From Erigeron canadensis (lineage: Eukaryota; Streptophyta; Magnoliopsida; Asterales; Asteraceae), in assembly GCF_010389155.1 (NCBI RefSeq), contig NC_057765.1, forward strand, positions 40,877,559-40,941,558: a stretch of 64,000 bases of DNA, given 5' to 3'. Below are positions 21,828-32,846 of the stretch, in pieces. Numbering within the stretch: the stretch's first letter is position 1; the number at the start of each line of letters is the position of its first letter. Under the pieces are notes generated by a model. That model searched no databases and had not been told where the DNA came from. It saw only the letters and a program-made list of their open reading frames with translations. The translations under genes were made by a program, and so were the position numbers.

Positions 21828-23460
21828 TAGTACCTTATTGAGTTCACGATAATCAATGCACATCCGTAAACTACCGTCCTTCTTCTTAACAAACAAGACA
21901 GGAGCACCCCATGGTGAACTACTTGGGCGAATGAAACCCTTATCAAGTAGTTCTTGGATTTGATCCATCATTTCTCGCATCTCAGTTGGAGCGAGGCGAT
22001 AAGGAGCCTTGGCAATAGGTGTAGCACCCGGAATGAGGTCAATTTTGAAATCAATTTGTCTTTCGGGAAGAAGACCTGATAAATCATCGGGGAAAACATC
22101 TACAAACTCATTCACGATAGGAATTTCAGACATTGATTTAGATTCCTTATTGGAATCAACAACATGAGCTAGAAAAGCTTTGCACCCTCGAGAGATAAGT
22201 CGGCGGGCTCGAGCAAAGGTGCATAAAGGCAATGGGTCTTGATTTCTTTCACCGTAAATGACCATATCCCTACCGTTAGGAGTTTTTAGGTGAACACTTT
22301 TGTCGGTACAACAAATATTTGCCTTATGCTGGCCAAGCCAGTCCATACCCAAAATCACATCAAATTCTCCCAAACCCATAGGAATAAGATTAGCTTTGAA
22401 AATTTCGAAATTGATGGTTAGACTACAACCTAGATACACATTCTTAATCATGTAAGTTTGATCACCCGCTACTTCAACCAATAAAGGAGGTTCAAGAAAA
22501 GACAATTGTAAAGGAATGCATTTAGTGAATCGAGTAGCAACAAAAGAACGATTTGCTCCGGAATCAAATAAAATCTTAGCGGGGGTGTCATGGACTAGAA
22601 AGGTACCTGACACGACATCGGTGGACTCTTTGGCTTGAGCTACCGTGATTTGGAACGATCTTCCCCTCGGATTCCCCCCTTGTTTCGCAAATTTTCTTTC
22701 ATTAACCTTTCTTATTTCGGCTTGCCTTTCCTCCTCCGTTAACAATGGGCAAGCACTCTTCATGTGTCCCTCGTCAAAGCATTTGAAACACACGGTAGGT
22801 TTGTTTGGAGAGAATTTACAATCTCGGCTAATGTGACCCGGTTGGCCACAATTGAAGCATCCTTTCTTAGACGGTAATAAACAAACTCCGGAATGATGTT
22901 TCCCACAATTGTTGAAAGTGGGAATGTTCTTCCTATTCGAACCACCCCCCGAACTACCACTAGACCGGAACTTCTTGTTTGGAGAGTTACTTTGTTCCGT
23001 CTTTCTCTTGGAGGTCTCATCATCCGGCATACCTTGCTCAACCTCATGCCACCTAGCCACATCAACCAATTGTGTAAACGATTCGATTTGAAGTAATGTA
23101 ATCCTCTCACGAATGCTCTTGCGAAGTTTGCGATAAAAATGCTCCTTTAACAACCGATCGTCTTTCAAATATTCCGGACAAAATTGAGCTTTGTCCAGAA
23201 ATTGTACCCGAAACTCGTTTACATTCAAAGTGCCTTGCGAGTCATTCATAAACTCGCTTCTAAGCCTAGTCACATCGGCTTCTGATCGAAATTCTTTAAA
23301 GAAGGCCACTTTGAAATCAGCCCATTCCATACCCACCGTTGCATCCTCACCCCTTTTAACAATCTCTCCATCCCACCATAGCTTAGCCCTATCACACAAC
23401 AAGCTTGACCCATACAAGGTCTTATCTTCCGGTGGAGCCTTTGTGATGCGAAAGGCTCCT
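21828..23460 (-). pseudogene. gag-pol: Gag (C-terminal part), protease and RT start of element 2
   Basis: Begins right at the CTCCT duplication of the nested solo LTR. Gag continues with [14 protein letters not shown] and [16 protein letters not shown]. Unlike element 1 there are two zinc-knuckle-like motifs, [14 protein letters not shown] and [14 protein letters not shown]. Protease shows [10 protein letters not shown], and RT begins at [19 protein letters not shown]. The open frame runs on to 21639, but after about 21828 it is out of register. Confidence 0.9.
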
Positions 23461-24586
23461 TGATAAACGCCTAGAATGCATGATTTTAAGATGTAAAATC
23501 AAGTTGTTTTGTGAAGCTTAATAGACGATTAGGGGTATCTTTATGTTTGTTAAGTGTTTCAGGCACTAGGTGATGAAATGGAGCTAATTGAATCAAGAAA
23601 CGAGTCAAGGAATCAAGAAGCAAAAATCTGGAATTCTGAAATTACAAAGGGCGTAACTTACGCCAAACTTGGCAGTAGGTTACGCCAGTTGAAAATCCAA
23701 GGGGCGTAACTTACGCCCAGGGGGGTAGTAGGTTACGCCAGTTGCAGATCAGAAACCCGATTTTTATGGTTTTAATTAACTTTCAGTTATATACAATTCA
23801 ATTGACGACTTGGGAAGTGACCATTCATAAAATTCACTCACAATAACAGTTCCTAACATAGAGAAGACCCCAAAATCATCATCAAATCACCAATTCATGA
23901 AGATGACAATTCAAATTGAAGATTCAATGATGAAGATGATAGGCTAGGTTTTCTATTGATCATTCTCATGTGAACAATTATGTAAGCCATTTATGTTCAA
24001 TCTTTCTCATACTCATGTTGGATTAGATGTTTAATTCTTTATTAGTCTTTTACATCTAATGTTGTTTGGATTGTTTGAATGATTATTTGTTCATGACTTG
24101 AATGAAATTCATCTATCATTTGGTTTTAACTTGTTAATTGATCATTGATTATTGAATGAATCTCTTATGAACTTATAGTTTATTTTAATGAATTAGAAGT
24201 CTAGTTGTGTCAATTCCCCGGTTTTCGTTATCGTGAATCATCACAACCGATTAGTCTAGTTCTTGAATTCATTCAATCCAAACGTTATAACGAATTATGT
24301 CTATGTGGTTTCCAATGAGTATAAGTTAGATTACATATTTGAAAACATAATTGGGAGCATGAGAATGGTCTATCTTGTTTAATTGAATTATTGTGTTAAG
24401 TTAATAATCATTTTCAGTTTTAACTAAATCAATCAATCAATCGATTTTAAGTTTATGCCTAGATTAATTAACTTTGTAAACTTGTTTAACACTTTCCTGT
24501 GATTCCCTGTGGAACGATATTCGACTTACCCTAACTAATTAGTGGTATTTAGTTTATATTTTTGATCGGTCCAACGATAACGATTA
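23461..24586 (+). mobile_element. Solo LTR nested in gag of element 2
   Basis: 1126 bp starting TGATAAACGCC and ending ACGATTA, flanked by CTCCT (23456-23460 and 24587-24591). Its start (TGAT...ATGCATGATTTTAAG) and its CCCTGTGGAACGA motif near the end match the solo LTR at 52116-53606, so it is a relative on the + strand. It carries a GGCGTAACTTACGCC palindrome cluster at 23650-23739, upstream of a TATA-like stretch near 23787. The last bases (TTA) are not the usual CA. Confidence 0.85.
23650..23739. repeat. GGCGTAACTTACGCC palindrome cluster
   Basis: Perfect palindromes at 23650-23664 (15 bp) and 23702-23718 (17 bp, GGG/CCC flanks), each followed about 14 bp later by the half-site GGTTACGCC (23678-23686 and 23731-23739). 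The two palindrome plus half-site pairs look like a duplicated unit of about 52 bp. Confidence 0.85.
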
Positions 24587-25025
24587 CTCCTTCAACCTCA
24601 TTCACCCACCTTGTGCTCACAATCGGGTCAGGATCCCCATTGTATTTGGGCGGGTTAGCAATGGTGAAGCTCTTAAGATCATAAGGCTTCTTATTCTTAG
24701 GCCTCGGACGTTCCTCAGCGTCTTGATTTTCCGGTACTTTTTCCTTCGGAAATCGTTTATCAAACTCCTCTTGTACCGCGGATGTAACTTCTTCTCTTAT
24801 CTTGATCGCAATCGAATCACTCATTGCGCCCTCAAGGGTCTCGTTTAACTTTTTAACGATAAAGGGAGAGAAGTTCTCCAAAGCTTTTCCGATTTGTTCA
24901 CTAATAAAATCATGACTAAGTTCCTCAATCGACACACTTTTGTTCTTGCCGTGACTCGATCCGTCTTCATCTTGAGATGAAGCCATACTACACAATTCGA
25001 GAAGCTTATCAATAACACACTTCAT
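24587..25025 (-). pseudogene. gag: Gag N-terminal part of element 2
   Basis: ATG at 25025 starts a frame with a charged N-terminus (MASSQDEDGSSHGKNK from the internal Met), a coiled region (SDSIAIKIREEVTSAVQEEF), and the typical capsid start NPPKYNGDPDPIVSTRWVNE. It stops at the CTCCT insertion site of the nested solo LTR. The remainder of Gag resumes at 23460. Confidence 0.85.
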
Positions 25026-25296
25026 TCACTAATTGATCTGTAGCAACCCCCCAAACCTCCATGTCCGGTCATTTCCGTATTTGGTAAGTTTAACTTAAAA
25101 CATAATAGCTTATGATCGATAATAGGCCGGCTCTATTACTATCATAAACTATTTCATTTTAAACCAATCTTACGAAACACTTCAACTCTCAAACATAAAA
25201 CATTCAAACCTAAGGTCAAAGTCAAAGTCAAATTTTCCTATGGTTCAAGTCTAGGCATCTTAACTAAAAGATCAAAACCTAAATCCCTTGAACCAT

Positions 25297-25309
25297 GGCT
25301 CTGATACCA
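25297..25309 (-). other. Primer binding site (initiator Met tRNA) of element 2
   Basis: The - strand reads TGGTATCAGAGCC, 4 nt from the 5' LTR. It is the same primer as in element 1. Confidence 0.9.
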
Positions 25310-25313
25310 AAAA

Positions 25314-27153
25314 TGTAAGGACTCAAACCTCTTTAAACAAAAACGAATAAATTTTTTTTTTTTTTGGTGTCCACTGCGGCGCAGTGGAAATCTCTGCCAA
25401 AAGTGAAAGAAAGCTCACTACGGCGCAGTGAGGCAGGACACACTCACTGCGGCGCAGTGATATATCTCGGCTAACATTAACCAAAGCCCACTGCGGCGCA
25501 GTGAGCTAAAGCAGGCTCCCACTGCGGCGCAGTGGGGGCTACCTGCAACAAACCACTTGTTCAAAATCAGGTTTTCCCGCACTTAACTCTAAATGTTAAA
25601 CCAAAACACCATTACAACTTCAACATTTCCGAATACCAAAACATGACCTTTAGAGCATAAGTCACCCATACATTGAAATCATTCCTTTTAACAAGACTTT
25701 TGACTACAAAATTTCACAAGCGGGTCAATAACCCTACTTGGGTAATTGTCAAGTTAGTTACAAATTCTACCATTACTAAAGTTTCCAACGCAACTACAAC
25801 CTTTCAGGAGTTCATCCAAAAATAATTTGACCAAAGAACATGTATCGAAAGCCAATGGATATCAAAAGGGACCATCTACCCAAATTATCCAAAATGCCAA
25901 CCTTCCAAATGGCAAGAGCTTCCAAATTCTAACTTCACTCGATCACTTCTTTACCTTTGCTACTACCAACTCCTATAAGAGAGTTAAACAACTAAAACAT
26001 AAGCAACGCTTAGTGAATGCATACACATATAATCATAATCATGTCATTTCAACTTTGTGCATCAAGCACCATATAAGCCTAGCAAGCTAGCCTTTTCATA
26101 CACTTCAAACAACATACATTCATTTTCAACATGGCCATGGAAAGTTTGGCTAGTAGGAATTTACCCACCTACTAGCTCTTGCAAACAACTTGACTAGTAG
26201 GAATTTACCCACCTACTAGTTCTAACAAAACAACTATCAAATGGGTCATAGGAATTTACCCACCTATGACCTCTAGTAACAATAACATGATTATATGCAT
26301 ATACACTCACCTTAAACTTGGCTAGTTGACACAACAAGGCTACAAGATCAACAATTTAATCTTCAACACCTATACAAGAGTAATCACATATCATCTATGA
26401 GTTCCATGACTCAACTACTTACATTCAACAACTCTAAGATTATGGTGTTTGGCTACTAAACACTTTCCAACAAATCTTCAATTTCTCAAAATAAAGCTTT
26501 ATTTTATAAACACTAGCCAACCACCATGAGATTCTTACCAAAGGGGATTCTCACTAACAACAAATTCTTTCAATCAATAATCCATATATCATTCAAATTT
26601 AGTTAGAGTTTTACTTGAATACCCCAATAGCAAAAACTCCAACTCCAAGGCTAAGAACCCTAATTTTAAAGGACAAATCAAACTAAGGTTATGAAATCTA
26701 TACCTCAAGAATGGGAAACAAAGAATTTGGGTTTTCAAATTGGAATTCTTTCTCTTTTTCTTCTTTAAAGAATCGGTCACCACTACCTCCAAGAAAGCCC
26801 CAAAATTTTAATTCTAACACAATAGGAGATGATTATTGTTATTGCTTTTAAGATTAAACTTCTTCAGTTTGAGTTTCTATTGCATGAACCATGGAAGGAT
26901 TTTGAGAAAATGGAGTAGTTAGAAGAGAAAAAAGCTTGAGTGGGAAAACATGAATCATCAACTTAGTGGCTGACTTTTCTCTCTGCTAGCCACGTCCCCT
27001 ATTGTATTTTGTGGGTAAAATACCCGCTAGCCACTAAAGTTCCAACTAAAATAACCCCTTAACTCAAAACAAAATACTAGGAAATTAATTTAATGTCAAA
27101 ATTATAAAAGAAAAAGTTAATTTTCTATTACCTTAAAATACTGGGATGTTACA
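25314..27153 (-). repeat. 5' LTR of element 2
   Basis: Homologous to 15685-17506. It has five palindromes (25372-25534) instead of six and an additional copy of the CTAGTAGGAATTTACCCACC segment near 26190-26235. It ends GGGATGTTACA, followed by TAAGC. Confidence 0.95.
25372..25534. repeat. Array of five CACTGCGGCGCAGTG palindromes, 5' LTR copy
   Basis: Corresponds to 15747-15939 with one unit fewer. The variant TACGG occurs in a different unit here than in the other LTR, so units have changed independently since insertion. Confidence 0.9.
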
Positions 27154-27327
27154 TAAGCGTCAACAAAATTGCGGGTTACAAAAGAGGGACAGTAGCTTGA
27201 CTGATTTTAGGGTGGAAAGGGTATTATGGGAATAAAAAATATCAAAGGGCAAATAAGGTATTTCAAAGACATAAAATAATTAACAGGGGGGATTTGTTTA
27301 AGTAGGGAGTATAGATATAGATATAGA
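27154..27327 (-). mobile_element. Helitron-like sequence, right piece with 5' terminus
   Basis: Begins with the TAAGC duplication of element 2. On the - strand its outer end reads TCTATATCTATACTCCC and then CTTAAACAAATCCCCC, like the 5' end of the Helitron at 35997 (TCTCTACTCCCTTCTAAAAC). Together with 15461-15679 it is the host sequence into which element 2 jumped. Confidence 0.5.
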
Positions 27328-28785
27328 TTATATTATTACTCGTATTACGTAATCAAAATGATTATGAAGACTAATTAAAAAGTAAAAAGTAAAGTGTAAA
27401 ACAATATATTATATTCTAAATATTTTGTACGTAGGCGTAGGAAATGAATGAATGAATTTAATGGCCAATTTGTTGTGGCATGTGAGGATGTTGACCATTA
27501 GTAATGTCTTTCTCATAAATAGTGAAATATTAAAAAAGAAAGGAAAAAAAAAACAAAAAAGGTAAGTCTAAGGGTAAATAAGTAATTTTAAAGGCAGAAA
27601 AAATTTATTAGAGAAGGGGGTGATTTCTTTTATTAGATAGTAGAGATATACACATAAATAGATTGGGTATAATCAACACAATTAACATGTTATGTACACA
27701 TAGATTTCCATGATCATTACAAAAATTTAATAAAGGCTATATTAGTTGCAAAAACCATGAAAAGTGAATTACACATGTACACGTATATAAAACTTATATT
27801 CAAACCAAGATATGTAAATTTTTGTTATAAATAGTTACTTATGTATCAATAATTGATGTATTTGTATACATTCAACATATCCCACTTACCTGTAAATTTA
27901 AGGCATATAAGGTGATATGAAAAAATATATATGAATTTTGCTAAATAAAGTTTTAAGAGATTTTGTTAAAGTGAATTAAATAGTTATAGGTAAAATTTTA
28001 ATATGGAATTGTATAATTATTTTTATGCACAAGTCCTAAAAGTTTCATTTAGCATATTCTAAAATATAAAATGTTACCTTTATTCGGTTTCAATGCTTTA
28101 GAGATTAGAGTGGTGGTATACACTTTAAATAATGATAAGTAACATCCAATATGTTAGATTTTATTAATTTATAACATTCAAACTGAAAATTTATTTGTTT
28201 GATATATTTTTTGTTATTGAACTATTTACTAAACGTCCATATAAATATAAATATTTTCGTTGGATGAATAATATGATGATGATACACTTGAGATATATAT
28301 ATAAAATATAAAGATTTTGCAAAACGAAGTTTTAAGGGATTTCATTCTAGCGGATTAAATAGTTATACACTTATCGGGGTTAAAATTTTTAATATGGAAA
28401 GAAATAATGTTTTTTATCCACGTTAAATTAAATATTAAAGGTTTAATTTAACATTTTCTAATATATAAAATGTTAGTTTTATTCAATTTTAATGCATTAA
28501 AGTGTTGTTATACACTTTAAATACAAATGATTAACATTTAATATGTTAGATTTTATTAATTTATACCAATCATATTGAAATTTTATTTGTTTGACATACC
28601 TTTTGTTTATTGAATTATTTTATTTATTTTTATTAACTATATTGTCTTAGTTAAAACTATCTATCTGTATTTTTATTTTTTTCTATTAATCGTAGCCAAT
28701 ACAAAATATTTTTTGAATAATAATAATATCATCAACTTTATAAATATAAATATCTTATATATAATTATTAATTATGTTTTTTAGG
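27328..28785. other. AT-rich stretch, no gene
   Basis: No coding signal. A short - strand Helitron-like fragment may lie at about 27328-27645: 5' TCTCTACTATCTAATAAAAG near 27645, and a degenerate TTACGTAATACGAGTAATA near its left end. The rest is diverged AT-rich DNA with two related segments (about 27950-28200 and 28320-28600) sharing the order AAGATTTTGC/TTTTAAG, ATAGTTAT and AATATGTTAGATTTTATTAATTTATA, probably an old duplication. Confidence 0.4.
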
Positions 28786-29773
28786 GATAAGTATCCAAAA
28801 TTGCAGTCAACTAATGCTCAAAAGTTATTGTGTGCACGAACTTTAGGTCAGCTTTATTTTATTCAGGAAACTTGTTCAATAATCCTATAGCATGCAAAAG
28901 TGACCGGGTCAAAAGTTAGTCGGTCACCACTTTCACGTTGACCCAATGACTGCTTACGTGACATGCACACAATAACTTTTTGGGATTAATTTATGCACAC
29001 AATAACTTTTTGGAATTAGTTTATACACACAATTAAAAAAACAGATTATTTTTTTTCAAACTCGTCGGAAACTGCAAATACTCGCCGGAAAACTTAAAAA
29101 TTCGATTAAACCTTCGTTTCTTCGAATTAGACCATGAAATTGGCACCAAAATACTCAAAAATCAGCCGCGGACAAACCCTCGGCAAAAGTTAAACCAATT
29201 GAGACTCGCCGGATAATTCATCAACTTGCCGGAAAATTTAAAATCACCATAACTTTTTTGTTTCTTCGAGTTTCAGACAACAATTTTGAGCAGTTTGGTG
29301 TTGGTTTCAAGTCGAAACTCGAATAAACAACAAAGTTATGACGATTTTACTTTTTCCGGCGAGTTGGTGAATTTTCCGACGAGTTTCAATCGGTTTAACT
29401 TTTGTTGAGGGTTTGTTCGCGGCTGATTTTTGAGTATTTTGGTGCGAATTTCGTGGTCTAATTCGAAGAAACGAAGGTTTAATCGGATTTTTAAGTTTTC
29501 CGGCGAGTATTTGTAGTTTCCGGCGAGTTTGAAAAAAAAATAATCTTTTTTTTTAATTGTATGCATTAAATAAACCGAAAAAGTTATTGTGTGCATGTCA
29601 CGTAAGCAGTTAACGGGTCAACGTGAAAGTAACCAGTCCAACATAGTCATAATCCCGTTTTATGTTCACAACAACCAAAACTTCAAGTTTCGTGAACACA
29701 ATAAAGTTGACCTAGAGTTCGTGCACACAATAACTTTTGAGCATTTGTTGACTGCATTTATAGGCACTTATCT
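28786..29773. mobile_element. Foldback element: about 1 kb near-perfect inverted repeat
   Basis: The left arm (28786-29274) and the reverse complement of the right arm (29314-29773) run in parallel over their whole length. Both start GATAAGT, continue TGCAGTCAAC-AATGCTCAAAAG, then TTATTGTGTGCACGAAC, later TTTCACGTTGACCC and TGCTTACGTGACATGCACAC, and near the loop TTCGAGTTTC. Only about 39 nt separate the arms. No coding sequence; the - strand frame at 29336-29596 is just arm sequence. A TSD is not clear. Long terminal inverted repeats of this kind suggest a Mutator-type foldback element (inference). Transcription would give a long hairpin RNA. Confidence 0.88.
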
Positions 29774-29798
29774 CTTTATAAAAAGTTAATATATTTAT

Positions 29799-29827
29799 CT
29801 CGCGTATTACGCGGGAAAATAATCTAG
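29799..29827 (+). mobile_element. Helitron 3' terminus (+)
   Basis: A palindrome CGCGTATTACGCG (29801-29813), then 10 nt, then CTAG followed by T. This is the hairpin plus CTRR|T layout of Helitron 3' ends. The matching 5' end was not located; the foldback element would lie inside this Helitron or beside it. Confidence 0.6.
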
Positions 29828-31530
29828 TTAAACTATAATAGAGTTCCCACTTGCATCATGTAGACTATGTTATAAACACCCTTGCTGTAAATTTTCACAT
29901 TATGTGGTAAATTGCTTTAAGGATTTAGTATTTCCTACGAATTAGTGATTGCTTATTCCTTCACTTCATCATGTCTTTAGTGATTAGCCTTCATGGTGCT
30001 TAGAAAAGTGGTTATTCACACGTCATCTTTAGAAGTGTTCTCCGATTCGACTGGAGAGCTAGTAAGGAAAGATGGGGTTTTTCTTTCTTTTCGAATTAAT
30101 GATATGATCATAGATTGGAACGATGACTGTGAATGTAAAATACCCCCAAGTTCCTCTTTACTTTCTTCTATCCCCCCCTCTTTCACTTTTGTAGGCAATA
30201 GTTGGTATTCTCCAACGACATAATTTCGGCGTCCGTTTTCAGGATCTTATGTGACCCCTGGGACGAACCACTTTGTCTTTCTGTCTACAATCGAAGGCAG
30301 TGTTTCTGTTCATATCTGGTTGAACATGTTTTTGTACTGCTGCTGCTTAAACATGTATGTACCCGAAAATCTTATAGAAGCTGAATATGCTTGTGATATT
30401 GTATTTGTGTGGGTTTATCATTGTGTTTGGATACTTTAATAATACCTTTGATTGTCTTCTATATCCTTTCGGGTATTATTGTGTACCCTTTAGGTAGGTC
30501 AATCCTTATTCCTAATACTCGCATAGGGCAATACAGAGTAAATGGTTCTTCTACCATTCACATAATATACCAAACCTTTTCGGTCAGTTTATTAGCAAAA
30601 CATATGACATTAATTTACTTCACCTTATCATAAACATTGACAATTTAACATTTTCCATCTATCCCTCCATTTGCCTAATCTCTCAAGTCAATGCTACATT
30701 ACATATTACAATATTCTTATGTGGTGTTCTCATTTACCTCTAAAATATGTACATTATCTACCAGAGGTTTATGGTCTGTTTCCGTTTGTGGTCTGTTTAA
30801 TGTTACTTGTTGGTTTTGGCTGTTATGTCGAAGATTATTGGTATCTATTAGATTAACATCTGTACTATATATATGCTCATGTTTACCCTAAGTAATGTTC
30901 TAATTCAGATCATAAAATTGAACTCTCACTAGTTTTATATGACCACAATTGGGTTCTTGGCATCTTTTTGAGACTATCTAAGGTGATATATTTGAAATGA
31001 TATAAAATTCGTTATCTAACTGCCTGTGCGTAAATTCTTGAAACAAACATCCACATCTATTATTAGGCTTCAATTTCTCAGTAATATGAAAATCTACATT
31101 ATGAAGTGATGAAACTCAATAGGCCTTACAATTATTTAAAACACCAATACCAACTAGCCTGTAGACAGTAGGAATTTTTTTAGTAGTTTCTTGATACGCA
31201 TTCTAAACATTTTAGTTTAGTAGCTAAACAAATCTTGATGAAATTTCTGTATTAAAACAAAGGTTTCAATGTTCGGGCTTAAGATCATGTGAATAGTTTT
31301 TCCTCTATTCTACCCCTTTTTGTATACAATGATCTTGCTCAGTTAGTAGAAGGATAATTTGAAGGAAGATTCAAATATGAAGATGATGATGTTTGATGAG
31401 TAGAAGTTCACATTACCCGCAACTTTTATTTTCTTTTTTTAACTAAAACTTGTTTGGTTATAATTGGTTTGCTATTAATGCGAAATTATGTAACTTGAAC
31501 CTTACAGTAATTTTTTAATTGATAATGGTT
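29828..31530. other. Non-coding stretch, no supported gene
   Basis: Several short overlapping frames (29993-30223, 30202-30639, 30671-30891) have no recognisable domain and AT-rich composition. They may be decayed exons or introns belonging to the thiolase pseudogene that follows. No repeat boundaries seen. Confidence 0.4.
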
Positions 31531-32376
31531 GGCGTAGAGAAGACAAGTGTGGATCTCCATGAGATTGGGGATGTAGTTGTTGGTACAGCTCTAGCATGAA
31601 GTTCACAAATAGGAATTGAATGCGAATTGGCTGCAATATATGCTCGTTTCCCAGGTACCCTTTTTGAAATTTCTCTTAAACTTAACATACTGCTTGAATT
31701 ATGAGTCGATTTCTTTAAGCATAATGCCATAATCCCTTGATCACATTATTGCAACATTTGGTTAAAGTTTATGTTCTTCATGTAGGTATTGGTGCTGGAG
31801 TAGTCACTGAAAAAAAAAAAATAGAAAAAAAAAACTGACCAAATGGGCCTATTACCAAAGTCAACCCCAAAGTCAGTACCAGTTTCCGTATTCTATGTGT
31901 TTTTAAATTTAAAATTACATTTTGAGGGTTTATTCTTACTATGTTAACAAGTGGACATATTTGCACAAACCAAAGTCTGTCTAATTCCGTTGGGATCAAA
32001 TCTGAAAATGCAGCACATTGTTTTGGTGCGACTATCCAAGAACAAGATCAAGCAGCAGTAAGTTTCTAAATGTAAGAATCTAATAACTTGTTTTTTTAAT
32101 CATGTCAAAAACTATGTTATTAGTCGGTATGATTTTAACTCTGCAATATCCATATGTTTTAATAGGTCGAGTCAAGTCTCATAGGCATGCTGCTATAGTA
32201 ACTTCATCTGGGAAATAAGTAAACTTTGGGAAGGGAAAAATATGTCCAAAAAGGTGTTGAACTTTTCATAGGATCATACATTCTTTCACGTATGTGTATT
32301 TTACAATATTAATTTGTACATGAGTTTTGACTTTTGAGGCTGTTGGTGTGGATCCTGTTATTATGGGCATAGGTCA
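31531..32376 (+). pseudogene. 3-ketoacyl-CoA thiolase pseudogene fragment (intron-bearing)
   Basis: Degenerate exons in order on the + strand. At 31533-31654 HEIGDVVVGTALA-stop-SSQ, then ECELAAIYARFP, ending CCCAG|GT. Around 31787 GIGAGVVTE, after a TGTAG acceptor. At 31993-32057 SENAAHCFGATIQEQDQAA, followed by a GTAAGT donor. At 32165-32218 SHRHAAIVTSSGK, after a TTTAATAG acceptor. Near 32336-32376 AVGVDPVIMGIG. These are segments of the plant peroxisomal 3-ketoacyl-CoA thiolase family (KAT), which does the last step of fatty acid beta-oxidation. Stop codons, frameshifts and a missing catalytic-cysteine region show it is dead. Retained splice sites mean it came from genomic DNA, not mRNA. 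Confidence 0.75.
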
Positions 32377-32487
32377 TTTGCCGTTAATATATTGTCTTAG
32401 CAATCAGGAATGATACTGCTGCAATGATTTGGTCTTGCTAATAATTTCTGATTCAACTTAGGTTAGTCGATTGGGCTGGATTTGACC

Positions 32488-32846
32488 GTTGATTCAACTA
32501 GTTGACTGACAAGATGAGAAATCGTGACCACACAGTCTCGGCCACTCACTGTGACATGGACCAGAACACACGTGACATAACCATGTGCGAGTCCCGTTCA
32601 GGCTCCTCACGTTTTCTCATCACAACCGATGTTTTGGCCCATGCCTCGTGGTATTGATGTGCAAAAAGGTATCAACTACGATCTTCCTACCCAGCCAGAA
32701 ACCTACCTGCAACGTATTGGACGGTTTGGGAGAAAAGGTTTTATAATAAACTTTGTATCACTGGATGATGAACGGATGCTTGCAGATATTTAGAAATTTT
32801 ACGTGGTTGTCGAGAAACTCCAATCGTATGTTGCTGATATTATTAG
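32488..32846 (+). pseudogene. eIF4A (DEAD-box helicase) C-terminal domain pseudogene fragment
   Basis: The + strand encodes [26 protein letters not shown], then [14 protein letters not shown]. After a short frame-breaking insertion come [42 protein letters not shown] and VVEKLQSYVADI. This is helicase domain 2 of plant translation initiation factor eIF4A, including motif V (RGID) and a damaged motif VI ([10 protein letters not shown] for HRIGRSGRFGRKG, with residues lost). The stop codon, frameshift and small deletions make it non-functional. It begins within about 115 bp of the last thiolase segment on the same strand, so the two unrelated fragments form a composite. Confidence 0.82.

Larger units (their letters stand above)
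15685..27153 (-). mobile_element. Ty3/gypsy chromovirus, element 2, with two nested solo LTRs
   Basis: A complete element on the - strand. 5' LTR 25314-27153, tRNA-iMet primer site 25297-25309, gag-pol remnants from 25025 down to 17529, polypurine tract 17507-17521, 3' LTR 15685-17506, and a perfect 5-bp TSD (TAAGC). Gag is split by a solo LTR at 23461-24586 and pol by a related solo LTR at 17963-19713. Several further single-base frameshifts are present. It is clearly older than element 1: the LTRs differ by indels, including one extra palindrome unit in the left LTR and an extra ~45-bp duplication in the right one (about 26190-26235). Confidence 0.95.
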
